A DNA stretch of 64,000 bases, taken from positions 1 through 64,000 of the forward strand of contig NZ_JAVFVU010000005.1 of NCBI RefSeq assembly GCF_030929615.1. The letters are read 5' to 3'. How positions within the stretch are numbered: position 1 is the first letter of the stretch; every line of letters starts with the position of its first letter. This DNA comes from Dyadobacter sp. LHD-138 (lineage in GTDB: Bacteria > Bacteroidota > Bacteroidia > Cytophagales > Spirosomataceae). Of this stretch, positions 35,288-42,946 are shown piece after piece. The translations under genes were made by a program, and so were the position numbers. Below the pieces are notes generated by a model, which saw only the letters and a program-made list of their open reading frames with translations, was not told the DNA's origin and made no database searches.

Positions 35288-35577
35288 ACATTCTCTGGTC
35301 GCCGAAGGCATTGGAGAATTTTCATGACGTAATTTATTATCTGCAGAAAAACTGGACGGATGCTGTCGTAAGGGATTTTATCATAAAAACTGAGAAGATC
35401 ATCAATCAAATCGCAAGGCATCCTCATACATTCCGCTACGTTTCTTCCGGAAGTTCAATTCGGGAAGCAGTAATTACAAAACATAACCTGCTGTTATATA
35501 AAATTCATAAAAATCAGGTTGTTTTACTTGCCGTTTTTGACACACGCCAGCATCCAAGAAAAAAGAAAATTCAGTAG
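35278..35577 (+). CDS. ParE/RelE-family toxin
   Basis: This 99-residue protein has the RelE/ParE fold pattern: N-terminal beta strand (LDILWSPKALENFHDVIYYL), helix, then central beta strands (IREAVITKHNLLLYKIHKNQVVLLAVFDTRQHP). The ending DTRQHPRK is characteristic of ParE-type toxins. Family members act on gyrase (ParE) or as ribosome-dependent mRNA nucleases (RelE); which one applies is not determined. The start overlaps the antitoxin stop. Confidence 0.85.
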   Translation: MALDILWSPKALENFHDVIYYLQKNWTDAVVRDFIIKTEKIINQIARHPHTFRYVSSGSSIREAVITKHNLLLYKIHKNQVVLLAVFDTRQHPRKKKIQ

Positions 35578-35675
35578 ACGAACATTAGATACATAACGTT
35601 CAAAAGGAGCATTAAGCCAATAAAATCGTAACTTGCGGCTCTTTTTAATAAACATAATTTTTGCCTACTCAGCCA

Positions 35676-38171
35676 ATGACCTCCCTTTTTGAGGACGAAA
35701 TCACCTTATTTGCCGATCTGATCCTGCCGGTTCCTGTTCCCAGACTCTTTACATACAGAGTCCCGAGAAACATGTCGGAAATGATTAAGGTTGGCGCGCG
35801 GGTCATTGTACAATTTGGAAAAAACCGGGTTATTACCGCTGTCGTTGCCCATCTGCATGCAAATCCGCCTACGCAATATCAGGCCAAATACATTCTGGAA
35901 TTGCTGGATGACGAGCCAATTGTTACCACGAAACAGCTAGAACTTTTCAACTGGATATCAGAATATTATTTATGCAATATCGGTGAAGTGCTCAACGTCG
36001 CTTTGCCAGCCGGACTGAAAATCACCAGTCAGTCGCGCATCCAGCATAACCCGGAATTCGATTACGAAGAGTTACTGACCGATCAGGAGCGGTTCATTCT
36101 GGATGAAATAAAAAAACATGCTACGCTTTCTTATGAAGAAGTAGCGCGGATGGTCAATCAGACAAACATTACCGCTGTAATAAAGTCGCTGGTCGGCAAA
36201 CGGGCCGTGATTCTTTTTGAAGAAGTGAAGGAAAAATACAAACCGAAAATTGTAAAAAAGGTACGCTTAACGGCCGCTTTTACTTCGGAAAGTTCTTTAA
36301 TGGCGCTCACTTCTTCGCTCGATAAAACACCCAAGCAGCAGGATATCCTGATGCGCTATCTAAGCCACATTCCTGTTTATAACAATGCGGAATTAAATGT
36401 AAAGGGGCTTGACAAAACGATATTTTCCCAGGATAACGGTGTTTCCGATTCTGCCCTGCAAACCCTGATCAAAAAGGGAGTCTTTGAGCAGTTTGAAATC
36501 GTGGTTTCCCGCTTTGCCGATATTCCGCTTGGACAGGTTGCTGAAATTAATCTTACGGAAAGCCAGCAGACCGCATTCCAGCAAATTCACGAATCCTTTT
36601 CTGAAAAAGAAGTCGTCTTGCTGCACGGCATCACAGGCAGCGGGAAAACTGAAGTATACATTGAGCTAATCAAACAGGCTTTGGATAGCGGTTCACAGGT
36701 TTTGTTCCTCCTGCCCGAAATTGCTTTAACCACCCAGATTGTTGTCCGGTTACGAAAAGTATTCGGCGACCAAATGGGGATATACCACTCTAAATTTTCC
36801 GACAACGAACGGGTTGAAGTCTGGAAAGGCATTTTGGATGGGAAATTTCAGTTTGTCGTAGGCGTCCGTTCTGCGATCTTTTTGCCTTTTGACAATCTGG
36901 GGCTGATCATTGTCGATGAGGAACACGAAACTTCCTACAAGCAGCATGACCCGGCGCCGCGTTACCACGCCCGCGATGTGGCCGTGATTATGGCCTATAT
37001 GCACAAGGCAAAAACTTTGCTGGGTTCCGCCACACCATCACTCGAAAGTTATTTTCACGCCAGAAGCGGAAGATACGGTCTGGTTGAAATGAATCAGCGA
37101 TTTGGGAATGCAGCATTACCGACTTTTCTTTTGGTCGATACCAAAAAAGAAAAGAAACAGCGCACGATGAAAAATGAATTTTCATCCGTGTTGCTCCAAC
37201 ATCTTGAATCTAATTTAAACAATAAGGAACAAACTATTTTGTTCCAGAACAGGCGCGGTTATTCTCCATACATGCAATGTGAGGAATGCAGCTGGATTTC
37301 GGAATGCGCCAATTGTGACGTAAGCCTGACTTATCACATGAAGGTCCGGGAGCTTCGCTGCCATTATTGCGGTCATAAAGAAGAGGTTCCTAGGACTTGT
37401 CCGGCTTGTGGTTCAACAAAGGTAAAAACCATTGGTTATGGTACTGAAAAAATCGAGGAAGAACTAGGTTTACTCCTGCCGACTGCGCGGGTCCAACGGA
37501 TGGATTTGGACACGACCCGTGCAAAAAATGCCTATCAGCAGATTATTCAGGAATTTGAAGAGGGCGGAACCGATATTCTCGTTGGGACACAAATGGTCAG
37601 CAAAGGCCTTGACTTCGATAATGTAAGTATGGTGGGCATTTTCGATGCCGACCGCATTATCCATTTCCCCGAATTCAGGGCATCAGAGCGTGCCTTTCAG
37701 ATGTTGACCCAGGTAAGCGGGCGCGCCGGGCGCAGGGCTGATAAACCCGGAAAAGTATTAATCCAAACCGCAAACCCTGCGCAAAAAATCCTCGAAAGAA
37801 TTATACAGAACGACTACGTCGGCATGTACGAAACCGAAATTCTGGAACGCGAACAATTTCATTATCCACCGTTTACCAGGCTGATCAAAATCACGGTCAA
37901 ACACGTTGACGAAGGCACATCCAAACGTGCAGCCACGGTTTTAGCCGAAAAATTAATCGTCAATTTAGGCAAAAGCCGGGTTCTCGGACCCGAGCCTCCG
38001 CTGGTTGAAAGAGTAAGAAATCAGTTTTTGTTCGACATTCTCATTAAACTTGAACGAGAAAAGATTAATTTTAAGGCGGCAAAGTCGTTTATACAAGAAA
38101 AAGTCATCGATATTCTAACCGATAAAACCATAAAAGGCGTCCATGTCGTGATAGACGTGGATTGTGTTTAA
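35676..38171 (+). CDS. priA: Primosomal protein N' (PriA helicase)
   Basis: From the ATG at 35676 this encodes 831 residues; an in-frame TTG at 35661 lies just upstream. The helicase motif Walker A is GITGSGKTE near residues 316-324 and the DEEH box is in LIIVDEEHETSYKQ near 413. The zinc-binding cysteines are clustered around 535-580 (CEECSW, CANCDVSL, CHYCG, CPACGS). PriA restarts stalled replication forks by loading the replicative helicase. The N-terminal fork-binding domain is present. Confidence 0.96.
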   Translation: MTSLFEDEITLFADLILPVPVPRLFTYRVPRNMSEMIKVGARVIVQFGKNRVITAVVAHLHANPPTQYQAKYILELLDDEPIVTTKQLELFNWISEYYLCNIGEVLNVALPAGLKITSQSRIQHNPEFDYEELLTDQERFILDEIKKHATLSYEEVARMVNQTNITAVIKSLVGKRAVILFEEVKEKYKPKIVKKVRLTAAFTSESSLMALTSSLDKTPKQQDILMRYLSHIPVYNNAELNVKGLDKTIFSQDNGVSDSALQTLIKKGVFEQFEIVVSRFADIPLGQVAEINLTESQQTAFQQIHESFSEKEVVLLHGITGSGKTEVYIELIKQALDSGSQVLFLLPEIALTTQIVVRLRKVFGDQMGIYHSKFSDNERVEVWKGILDGKFQFVVGVRSAIFLPFDNLGLIIVDEEHETSYKQHDPAPRYHARDVAVIMAYMHKAKTLLGSATPSLESYFHARSGRYGLVEMNQRFGNAALPTFLLVDTKKEKKQRTMKNEFSSVLLQHLESNLNNKEQTILFQNRRGYSPYMQCEECSWISECANCDVSLTYHMKVRELRCHYCGHKEEVPRTCPACGSTKVKTIGYGTEKIEEELGLLLPTARVQRMDLDTTRAKNAYQQIIQEFEEGGTDILVGTQMVSKGLDFDNVSMVGIFDADRIIHFPEFRASERAFQMLTQVSGRAGRRADKPGKVLIQTANPAQKILERIIQNDYVGMYETEILEREQFHYPPFTRLIKITVKHVDEGTSKRAATVLAEKLIVNLGKSRVLGPEPPLVERVRNQFLFDILIKLEREKINFKAAKSFIQEKVIDILTDKTIKGVHVVIDVDCV

Positions 38172-38201
38172 GTAAATTCATATCATACTGCAATTAACTC
38201 T

Positions 38202-39641
38202 ATGTCTTCCAAGAAAACCAAAATCGTTGCTACCGTAGGCCCAACATCAGAATCAAAAGAAATGCTTCATTCCCTGGCAGTTGCCGGCGTTAACGTATTT
38301 CGTCTTAATTTTTCTCATGGTACGCACGCAGACCACCTGGCCAGGCTAACTACCATTCGTGAAATCAATGAAGAATTCGGATTGAACCTTGCTATTTTAC
38401 AGGATTTACAAGGACCAAAAATCCGTATCGGGCTCGTAGCTGAAAAAGATGGTGTGTTGATCGAGGCTGGAAACAAGCTTATTCTTTCCAATACAGAAGT
38501 GCTGGGAACTGCTGAGAAAGTAAGTACTCCTTATGACGGAATGTATAATGACGTTAAGATCGGAGACCGCATTTTGATGGATGACGGAAAACTTGAAGTA
38601 CTTGTAACAGGAATTGATGGCAGCGACGTAGTGACACAAGTGGTTTACGGAGGTTTGCTAAAATCTAAAAAAGGTGTAAACCTTCCGAATACGCGTGTTT
38701 CAATGCCTTCTGTAACACAGAAAGATTACGAAGATTTAGATTTCGGTCTTGAACATAACGTGGAGTGGGTTGCGCTTTCTTTCGTGCGTACCGCTTCAGA
38801 AGTGTTGAAAGTGAAGGAATATATCGCCAACAAAGGCAAATTTGCCCGTTTGGTAGCGAAAATTGAAAAACCTGAGGCTATCGCAAACATCGATGAAATC
38901 ATCGAAGCGGCTGATGCCATCATGGTTGCCCGTGGTGATTTGGGTGTTGAACTTCCGGCAGAAGAAGTTCCGATGATCCAGAAAATGATCGTTGAGAAAT
39001 GTAACAAAGCTGGAAAGCCGGTTATCGTGGCAACGCAAATGCTGGAAAGTATGATCGAAAGCCCGCGTGCAACACGTGCGGAGCTTAATGACGTTGCAAA
39101 TTCGGTACTTGATGGTGCTGATGCCGTGATGTTAAGTGCGGAAACGGCTTCTGGTAAATACCCTTTGCTGGCTGTTGAAAGCATGAGCCGTACGATTGAA
39201 AAGGTAGAAGAGAACACTAATGATGTTTACTTCAAGTACCATGCATTCGTAAATGAACAACCGGGTCAGGATAAGTTGAATGACAATGTCGTGATGAGCG
39301 CATGTCGTTTGGCACGTGATACCAATGCCACTGCAATTATCGGGATCACACGTTCAGGATATACTTCTTTCCGTTTGTCTCACCACCGTCCAAAAGCAAA
39401 TTTATTGATCTTCACATCTAATAAGGTGTTGATGAATACATTGGCACTCTATTGGGGAACGAAAGTGTTCTATTACGATAAAGATCAGGGTGTGTCAACA
39501 GACGATCTTATCGAAGACATCAAACTTTTCCTTATCGAAAAAGGCGAATTGAAAAAAGGCGATGTATTTATCAATACATTGAGCATGCCGGTTTCAAAAC
39601 AACGCAAAACTAACACCGTGAAGTTGAGCGTAGTGGAATAA
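38202..39641 (+). CDS. pyk: Pyruvate kinase
   Basis: This 479-residue protein has the pyruvate-kinase signatures: N-terminal KIVATVGPTSES, LNFSHGTHADH, LQGPKIRIG, and the active-site motif RLVAKIEKPEAI followed by IMVARGDLGVELPAEEVP. It also has VIVATQMLESM and a C-terminal domain ending in the allosteric-type fold. It makes pyruvate and ATP from phosphoenolpyruvate and ADP in the cytoplasm. Biased codons suggest strong expression. A terminator follows. Confidence 0.97.
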   Translation: MSSKKTKIVATVGPTSESKEMLHSLAVAGVNVFRLNFSHGTHADHLARLTTIREINEEFGLNLAILQDLQGPKIRIGLVAEKDGVLIEAGNKLILSNTEVLGTAEKVSTPYDGMYNDVKIGDRILMDDGKLEVLVTGIDGSDVVTQVVYGGLLKSKKGVNLPNTRVSMPSVTQKDYEDLDFGLEHNVEWVALSFVRTASEVLKVKEYIANKGKFARLVAKIEKPEAIANIDEIIEAADAIMVARGDLGVELPAEEVPMIQKMIVEKCNKAGKPVIVATQMLESMIESPRATRAELNDVANSVLDGADAVMLSAETASGKYPLLAVESMSRTIEKVEENTNDVYFKYHAFVNEQPGQDKLNDNVVMSACRLARDTNATAIIGITRSGYTSFRLSHHRPKANLLIFTSNKVLMNTLALYWGTKVFYYDKDQGVSTDDLIEDIKLFLIEKGELKKGDVFINTLSMPVSKQRKTNTVKLSVVE

Positions 39642-39665
39642 GCTATTTTCATCTGAATTTATTGA

Positions 39666-39698
39666 AGCAGCAGGGAAAGTTTCCTGCTGCTTTTTTGT
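39666..39698 (+). terminator. Terminator of pyk
   Basis: The stem AGCAGCAGG/CCTGCTGCT is followed by a run of six T, 25 bases after the pyk stop codon. It has the classic intrinsic terminator shape. Confidence 0.85.
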
Positions 39699-39772
39699 TT
39701 TCAAGTCAGTATTATTTTATTCAAAAATCGCATATAGCTCAGCAAGTTAGCGGAATTACGATTCCTATTTTT

Positions 39773-39780
39773 TATATTTG
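39773..39780 (+). promoter_or_regulatory. Putative -7 box for the Uma2-family gene
   Basis: TATATTTG matches TAnnTTTG, 21 bases before the ATG at 39802. Confidence 0.4.
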
Positions 39781-39801
39781 AATACAGCAAAATCAGTAAC
39801 C

Positions 39802-40422
39802 ATGATAGCTTCAACAGGTCCGGGCAATGTTTTGACAACGGTTTCCGAAAAAGATATTCCCAACGTTTTGATCCATGAAATAATAGACGGCAAACCTTTA
39901 TACCGTAAGGGTTACCGTGATGTTTTGGCCAAAACGAAAAGTATCGAAGATATTATGGGGTCTAGTTCATTACAATTTTTCATCGTTGATTATTTACTGA
40001 GAATCATTTACAAATCGGTTAGTGACGAAGAATATATTGTAGCAACAAACGAAGCTGGTCTTCATTTAGACAAACGAAATAATCTTGCCGGAGACATTCT
40101 GATTTTTGATCAAGAAATCTTTACAGTTGATAAGATTACCCAACACTACGCCAATGTGCCCCCGAAAATTTCAATCGAAATTGATTTGGACATTGAGCTC
40201 GAAGAATTTACCGAAATAGATTACATCACGATGAAAACTAAAAAGCTCTTAGCATTTGGAGCCGAAAAAGTTATCTGGTTTTTAACCGCTTCAAAAAAAG
40301 TCATGATCGCAAAACCCAACAACTGGCAGGTTTATGACTGGAACAAAGACGTCGAAATCTTAAAAGGTATCACCTGCAACGTCGGCGCCTACTTAAAAGA
40401 AAAAGGCTCAGAATTTGCCTGA
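39802..40422 (+). CDS. Uma2-family putative nuclease
   Basis: From the ATG at 39802 this encodes 206 residues; an in-frame TTG at 39778 falls inside the -7 box and is unlikely. The middle carries the DUF820/Uma2 pattern of a PD-(D/E)xK-like core: LAGDILIFDQE, then ISIEIDLDIELEEFTEIDYITMKTKKLLAFGAEKVIWFL. The family is common in cyanobacteria and some Bacteroidota; its function is unproven, though a role in DNA processing is suggested. It is transcribed alone. Confidence 0.75.
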   Translation: MIASTGPGNVLTTVSEKDIPNVLIHEIIDGKPLYRKGYRDVLAKTKSIEDIMGSSSLQFFIVDYLLRIIYKSVSDEEYIVATNEAGLHLDKRNNLAGDILIFDQEIFTVDKITQHYANVPPKISIEIDLDIELEEFTEIDYITMKTKKLLAFGAEKVIWFLTASKKVMIAKPNNWQVYDWNKDVEILKGITCNVGAYLKEKGSEFA

Positions 40423-40640
40423 ACCGTATTTTGAGCGCTATCACGATGAAGTTGTTTAAACTTGTTTGTGGTAAATCAATATACGTTAGCCGGATTATAT
40501 TGTAAGACAGTTTTGACGGCGTTGTAAATTCGATTTCTGAAATGGTTCTGTCACCCTTTCAGGGTTAAAACCTGACTGTTTGCCCGTATTTTCTACCATA
40601 CTATCTTCCCTTCGGGGTGATCTATAAGCTTAACTAACTT

Positions 40641-40667
40641 CGACAAGACAACATCTTGTCGTTTTTA
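40641..40667 (+). terminator. Terminator-like hairpin upstream of blaI
   Basis: CGACAAGA pairs with TCTTGTCG across a 5-base loop, followed by TTTTTATTTT. It lies about 220 bases after the Uma2 gene and 10 bases before the first blaI operator dyad, so it probably isolates the blaI operon from upstream transcription. Confidence 0.65.
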
Positions 40668-40676
40668 TTTTAGAAT

Positions 40677-40712
40677 AACTAATAAAATAGTTTTGAAACT
40701 AATTAAATAGTA
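40677..40712. promoter_or_regulatory. Two BlaI-type operator-like dyads
   Basis: AACTA-N6-TAGTT (40677-40692) is a perfect dyad. AACTA-N6-TAGTA (40697-40712) is the same with one mismatch. Their centres are exactly 20 bp apart, about two helical turns. They overlap the -33/-7 region of the blaI promoter. BlaI/MecI repressors bind such paired dyads, so this is a likely autoregulatory operator; the binding itself is inferred. Confidence 0.6.
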
Positions 40713-40721
40713 TTAACTTTG
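40692..40721 (+). promoter_or_regulatory. Putative blaI operon promoter
   Basis: TTTG at 40692-40695 and TAACTTTG at 40714-40721 are 18 bases apart, matching the Bacteroidota -33/-7 pattern. The second operator dyad lies between them. The leader would be about 38 bases. Confidence 0.55.
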
Positions 40722-40764
40722 AACATCATCATTTAAACTCCTATAAATACAACAATATATCCCT

Positions 40765-41136
40765 ATGGAAATTCGGACACTAACCCGCGCAGAAGAAGAG
40801 ATCATGCGAATACTCTGGCAATTAAAAAAAGCCTTTGTCAAAGACATTCTGGCCGAAATGCCTGAACCGAAACCGGCTTACAATACCGTATCAACGATTA
40901 TACGCATTCTGGAAAAAAAAGAAGTGGTGGGCTACACAGCTTATGGGAAGACGCATGAGTATTACCCGTTAATCACCGAGGAAGAGTACAAACGCTATGA
41001 AATGCAGCAGCTGATGACTAATTACTTTGATAACTCGCTGCCAAATCTGGTTTCATTTTTCGTGAAAGACAATGATCTGAAAACAAAAGATCTGGATGAG
41101 ATCATGAAACTGATCAACGATCACAAAAACGAATAA
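40765..41136 (+). CDS. BlaI/MecI-family transcriptional repressor
   Basis: This 123-residue winged-helix protein has the BlaI pattern: LTRAEEEIMRILWQLKKAFVKDIL, then YNTVSTIIRILEKKEVVGYTAYGKTHEYYPL, and a helical dimerisation C-terminus. BlaI repressors bind paired operator dyads and are cleaved or released after a BlaR1-type membrane peptidase is activated. Three such peptidase-like genes follow. Beta-lactam sensing is only one possibility, because in Bacteroidota this pair serves various envelope signals. Confidence 0.9.
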   Translation: MEIRTLTRAEEEIMRILWQLKKAFVKDILAEMPEPKPAYNTVSTIIRILEKKEVVGYTAYGKTHEYYPLITEEEYKRYEMQQLMTNYFDNSLPNLVSFFVKDNDLKTKDLDEIMKLINDHKNE

Positions 41137-41377
41137 CAGCGTGCTATTAGCCATGGAAATGCTGAATTGAAATTGATAGTAAACCTTCCTGTAAGATTTG
41201 ATTACCGGCAAAACGCTTGCACAGTGCCCTTGTCTTTAAAAAGAGATGCATTCCCGCCTCTTTCCTGATTTTTTGCTTTTGCCCTAATACCCGATACAGA
41301 TCAACAAATTCAATACTAATTGAAATGGACTTGATTAGCAAAATGTAAAACCTAACCTTAAAAACGATCTTTTAGCC
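41137..41377. other. Gap between blaI and the first peptidase gene
   Basis: This 241-base stretch has no recognised gene. A minus-strand open frame of 64 codons here looks moderately protein-like but has no identifiable family and no promoter. I see no terminator, so read-through from blaI is possible. Confidence 0.4.
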
Positions 41378-42943
41378 ATGGAACTCCTGCTCTATATCGG
41401 AAAAGTAAGTTTATATTGGACCCTTTTCTACACTTGTTATTGGTTATTTCTTCGTCAGCATACTTTTTTTATATGGAACCGGTTTTATCTGCTCGGTGCG
41501 TTGATACTCTCGTTAGCCCTCCCTTTTCTGATTTACCCCGAATCCGCGCCTAAAATCCCTGTGCTTTATGAAGTCAGCGCCGGTACATTTACGGTGTCGG
41601 ACAATCAGGTTAAGCAATATGACCTTTTTACCTGGACCAATCTGCTCTGGCTGACCTACGCATGCGGCGCTTCCCTGATGCTGTTCAAATTGTATGAAAA
41701 CGTCAGAGAATTAAACAGATTCTTAAGACAAGGTGAAGAAATTGAGCTTGAAGATTGCACCGTTATTCTGATCAATTCAAACCATATCGGCTCTTTCTCA
41801 TTCCTGCATTGGATTGTTGTCAACCGCAATGACTATGAAAATCATTTTGACGCGATCCTGCGGCACGAAATGGTCCACATGCAGCAGCGGCACAGCATTG
41901 ACATTCTGCTGATTGAGCTCATGAAAGTTATTTTCTGGTTCAACCCCATCTTAATTATCTATAAAAAATCATTACAGGAAATCCATGAATTCCTGGCGGA
42001 TGCAGAAGCACCGAACCGGGAAAATTATGCCACTTTCCTCCTGTCTTATGCCCTCAACGCACCGATAGCTTCCCTCACCAATCATTTTTTCAAACCATCG
42101 CAGATTAAAACCAGAATTCAGATGATCTATAAAAATCGCACTTCGAAATGGATGCTCGGCTCCTATCTTTTTGCTTTTGCTACGATTGGTATGGTCGCAT
42201 TATTCGTGGCTGGCTGTGAACAAAAGGGAAGTAATGAACTTTCCGAGACAATAGATAAGCTGGCTGGAAAACAACAACCTGAGAAAAAGCCGATTGACCT
42301 GAAAGGCAAGAAAATTTATATGGTCGTTGAAGAACAGCCCACCTTTCCGGGCGGTACCAAAGCCATGTATAAATTCCTTGCGGAGCATATCAGGTATCCC
42401 CAAGCTGCTTCAGATGCCAATGTTCAGGGGCGCGTTTTTCTTTCTTTTGTCGTGACAGAAACTGGTGAGATGGGCGACATAACCGTATTAAAGGGAATCG
42501 GATTCGGGTGTGATGCGGAAGCGGTGCGGGTACTGTCTTCCTTTCCTAAATGGGAACCTGGGAAACAGGATGGCGTTCCGGTGAATGTCAGGTATAACTT
42601 GCCAATAAACTTTCTACTGGAAGAATCAGAGCCAGAAACTGACAAAAAAACTTCGCTGATCAACAAACAATTTAAAAATCAGGACGGCTCCGAAACAACA
42701 CTGATGACTACGGGAAGAATTTTAGAACAATCCTCTAAAAACAATAACATGTCCATTGAGGTGACTGGCGTTAATCCTTTGTATGTAATCGATGGAAAAA
42801 TCGAAAAAGATCCGGACATTTTAAAGAAAATAAATCCTGAAAACATTCTTTCTGTCAATGTGTTAAAGGATCAAAAAGCGATTGATGCCTATGGTGAATC
42901 CGGGCGCAATGGTGTAGTTTCTGTAACTACTAAAAAGATCTGA
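41378..42943 (+). CDS. BlaR1-like M56 peptidase fused to TonB C-terminal and plug-like tail (first of three)
   Basis: This 521-residue protein has an N-terminal set of membrane segments, then the M56 metallopeptidase zinc motif HEMVH (residues 163-167) with the third-ligand region IHEFLADAEAP. After a further membrane segment (near 265-285) comes a periplasmic TonB C-terminal domain (about 318-415, QPTFPGG ... IRYPQAASDANVQGRV). It ends in a short TonB-receptor-plug-like piece (about 466-521, VIDGKIEKDPDIL ... SVNVLKDQKAIDAYG). BlaR1-type proteins sense a ligand and proteolyse a repressor; the TonB and plug pieces suggest contact with outer-membrane receptors. The function here is inferred. 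Confidence 0.85.
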   Translation: MELLLYIGKVSLYWTLFYTCYWLFLRQHTFFIWNRFYLLGALILSLALPFLIYPESAPKIPVLYEVSAGTFTVSDNQVKQYDLFTWTNLLWLTYACGASLMLFKLYENVRELNRFLRQGEEIELEDCTVILINSNHIGSFSFLHWIVVNRNDYENHFDAILRHEMVHMQQRHSIDILLIELMKVIFWFNPILIIYKKSLQEIHEFLADAEAPNRENYATFLLSYALNAPIASLTNHFFKPSQIKTRIQMIYKNRTSKWMLGSYLFAFATIGMVALFVAGCEQKGSNELSETIDKLAGKQQPEKKPIDLKGKKIYMVVEEQPTFPGGTKAMYKFLAEHIRYPQAASDANVQGRVFLSFVVTETGEMGDITVLKGIGFGCDAEAVRVLSSFPKWEPGKQDGVPVNVRYNLPINFLLEESEPETDKKTSLINKQFKNQDGSETTLMTTGRILEQSSKNNNMSIEVTGVNPLYVIDGKIEKDPDILKKINPENILSVNVLKDQKAIDAYGESGRNGVVSVTTKKI

Positions 42944-42946
42944 TTC

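Larger units (their letters stand above)
40423..40764. other. Intergenic region before blaI
   Basis: This 342-base stretch holds no gene. It contains a small CG-rich hairpin-forming section (CCCTTTCAGGG, CCCTTCGGGG), an intrinsic terminator-like hairpin (40641-40667) and then the blaI operator and promoter (40677-40721). Confidence 0.6.

Noticed and set aside
40560..40630. Possible small RNA in the CCCTTTCAGGG ... CCCTTCGGGG segment
   Set aside because: Only short local complementarity; no promoter and no known RNA family pattern.
41147..41341. 64-codon minus-strand frame between blaI and the first M56 gene
   Set aside because: Somewhat protein-like but no family, promoter or neighbour support; left as an intergenic note.
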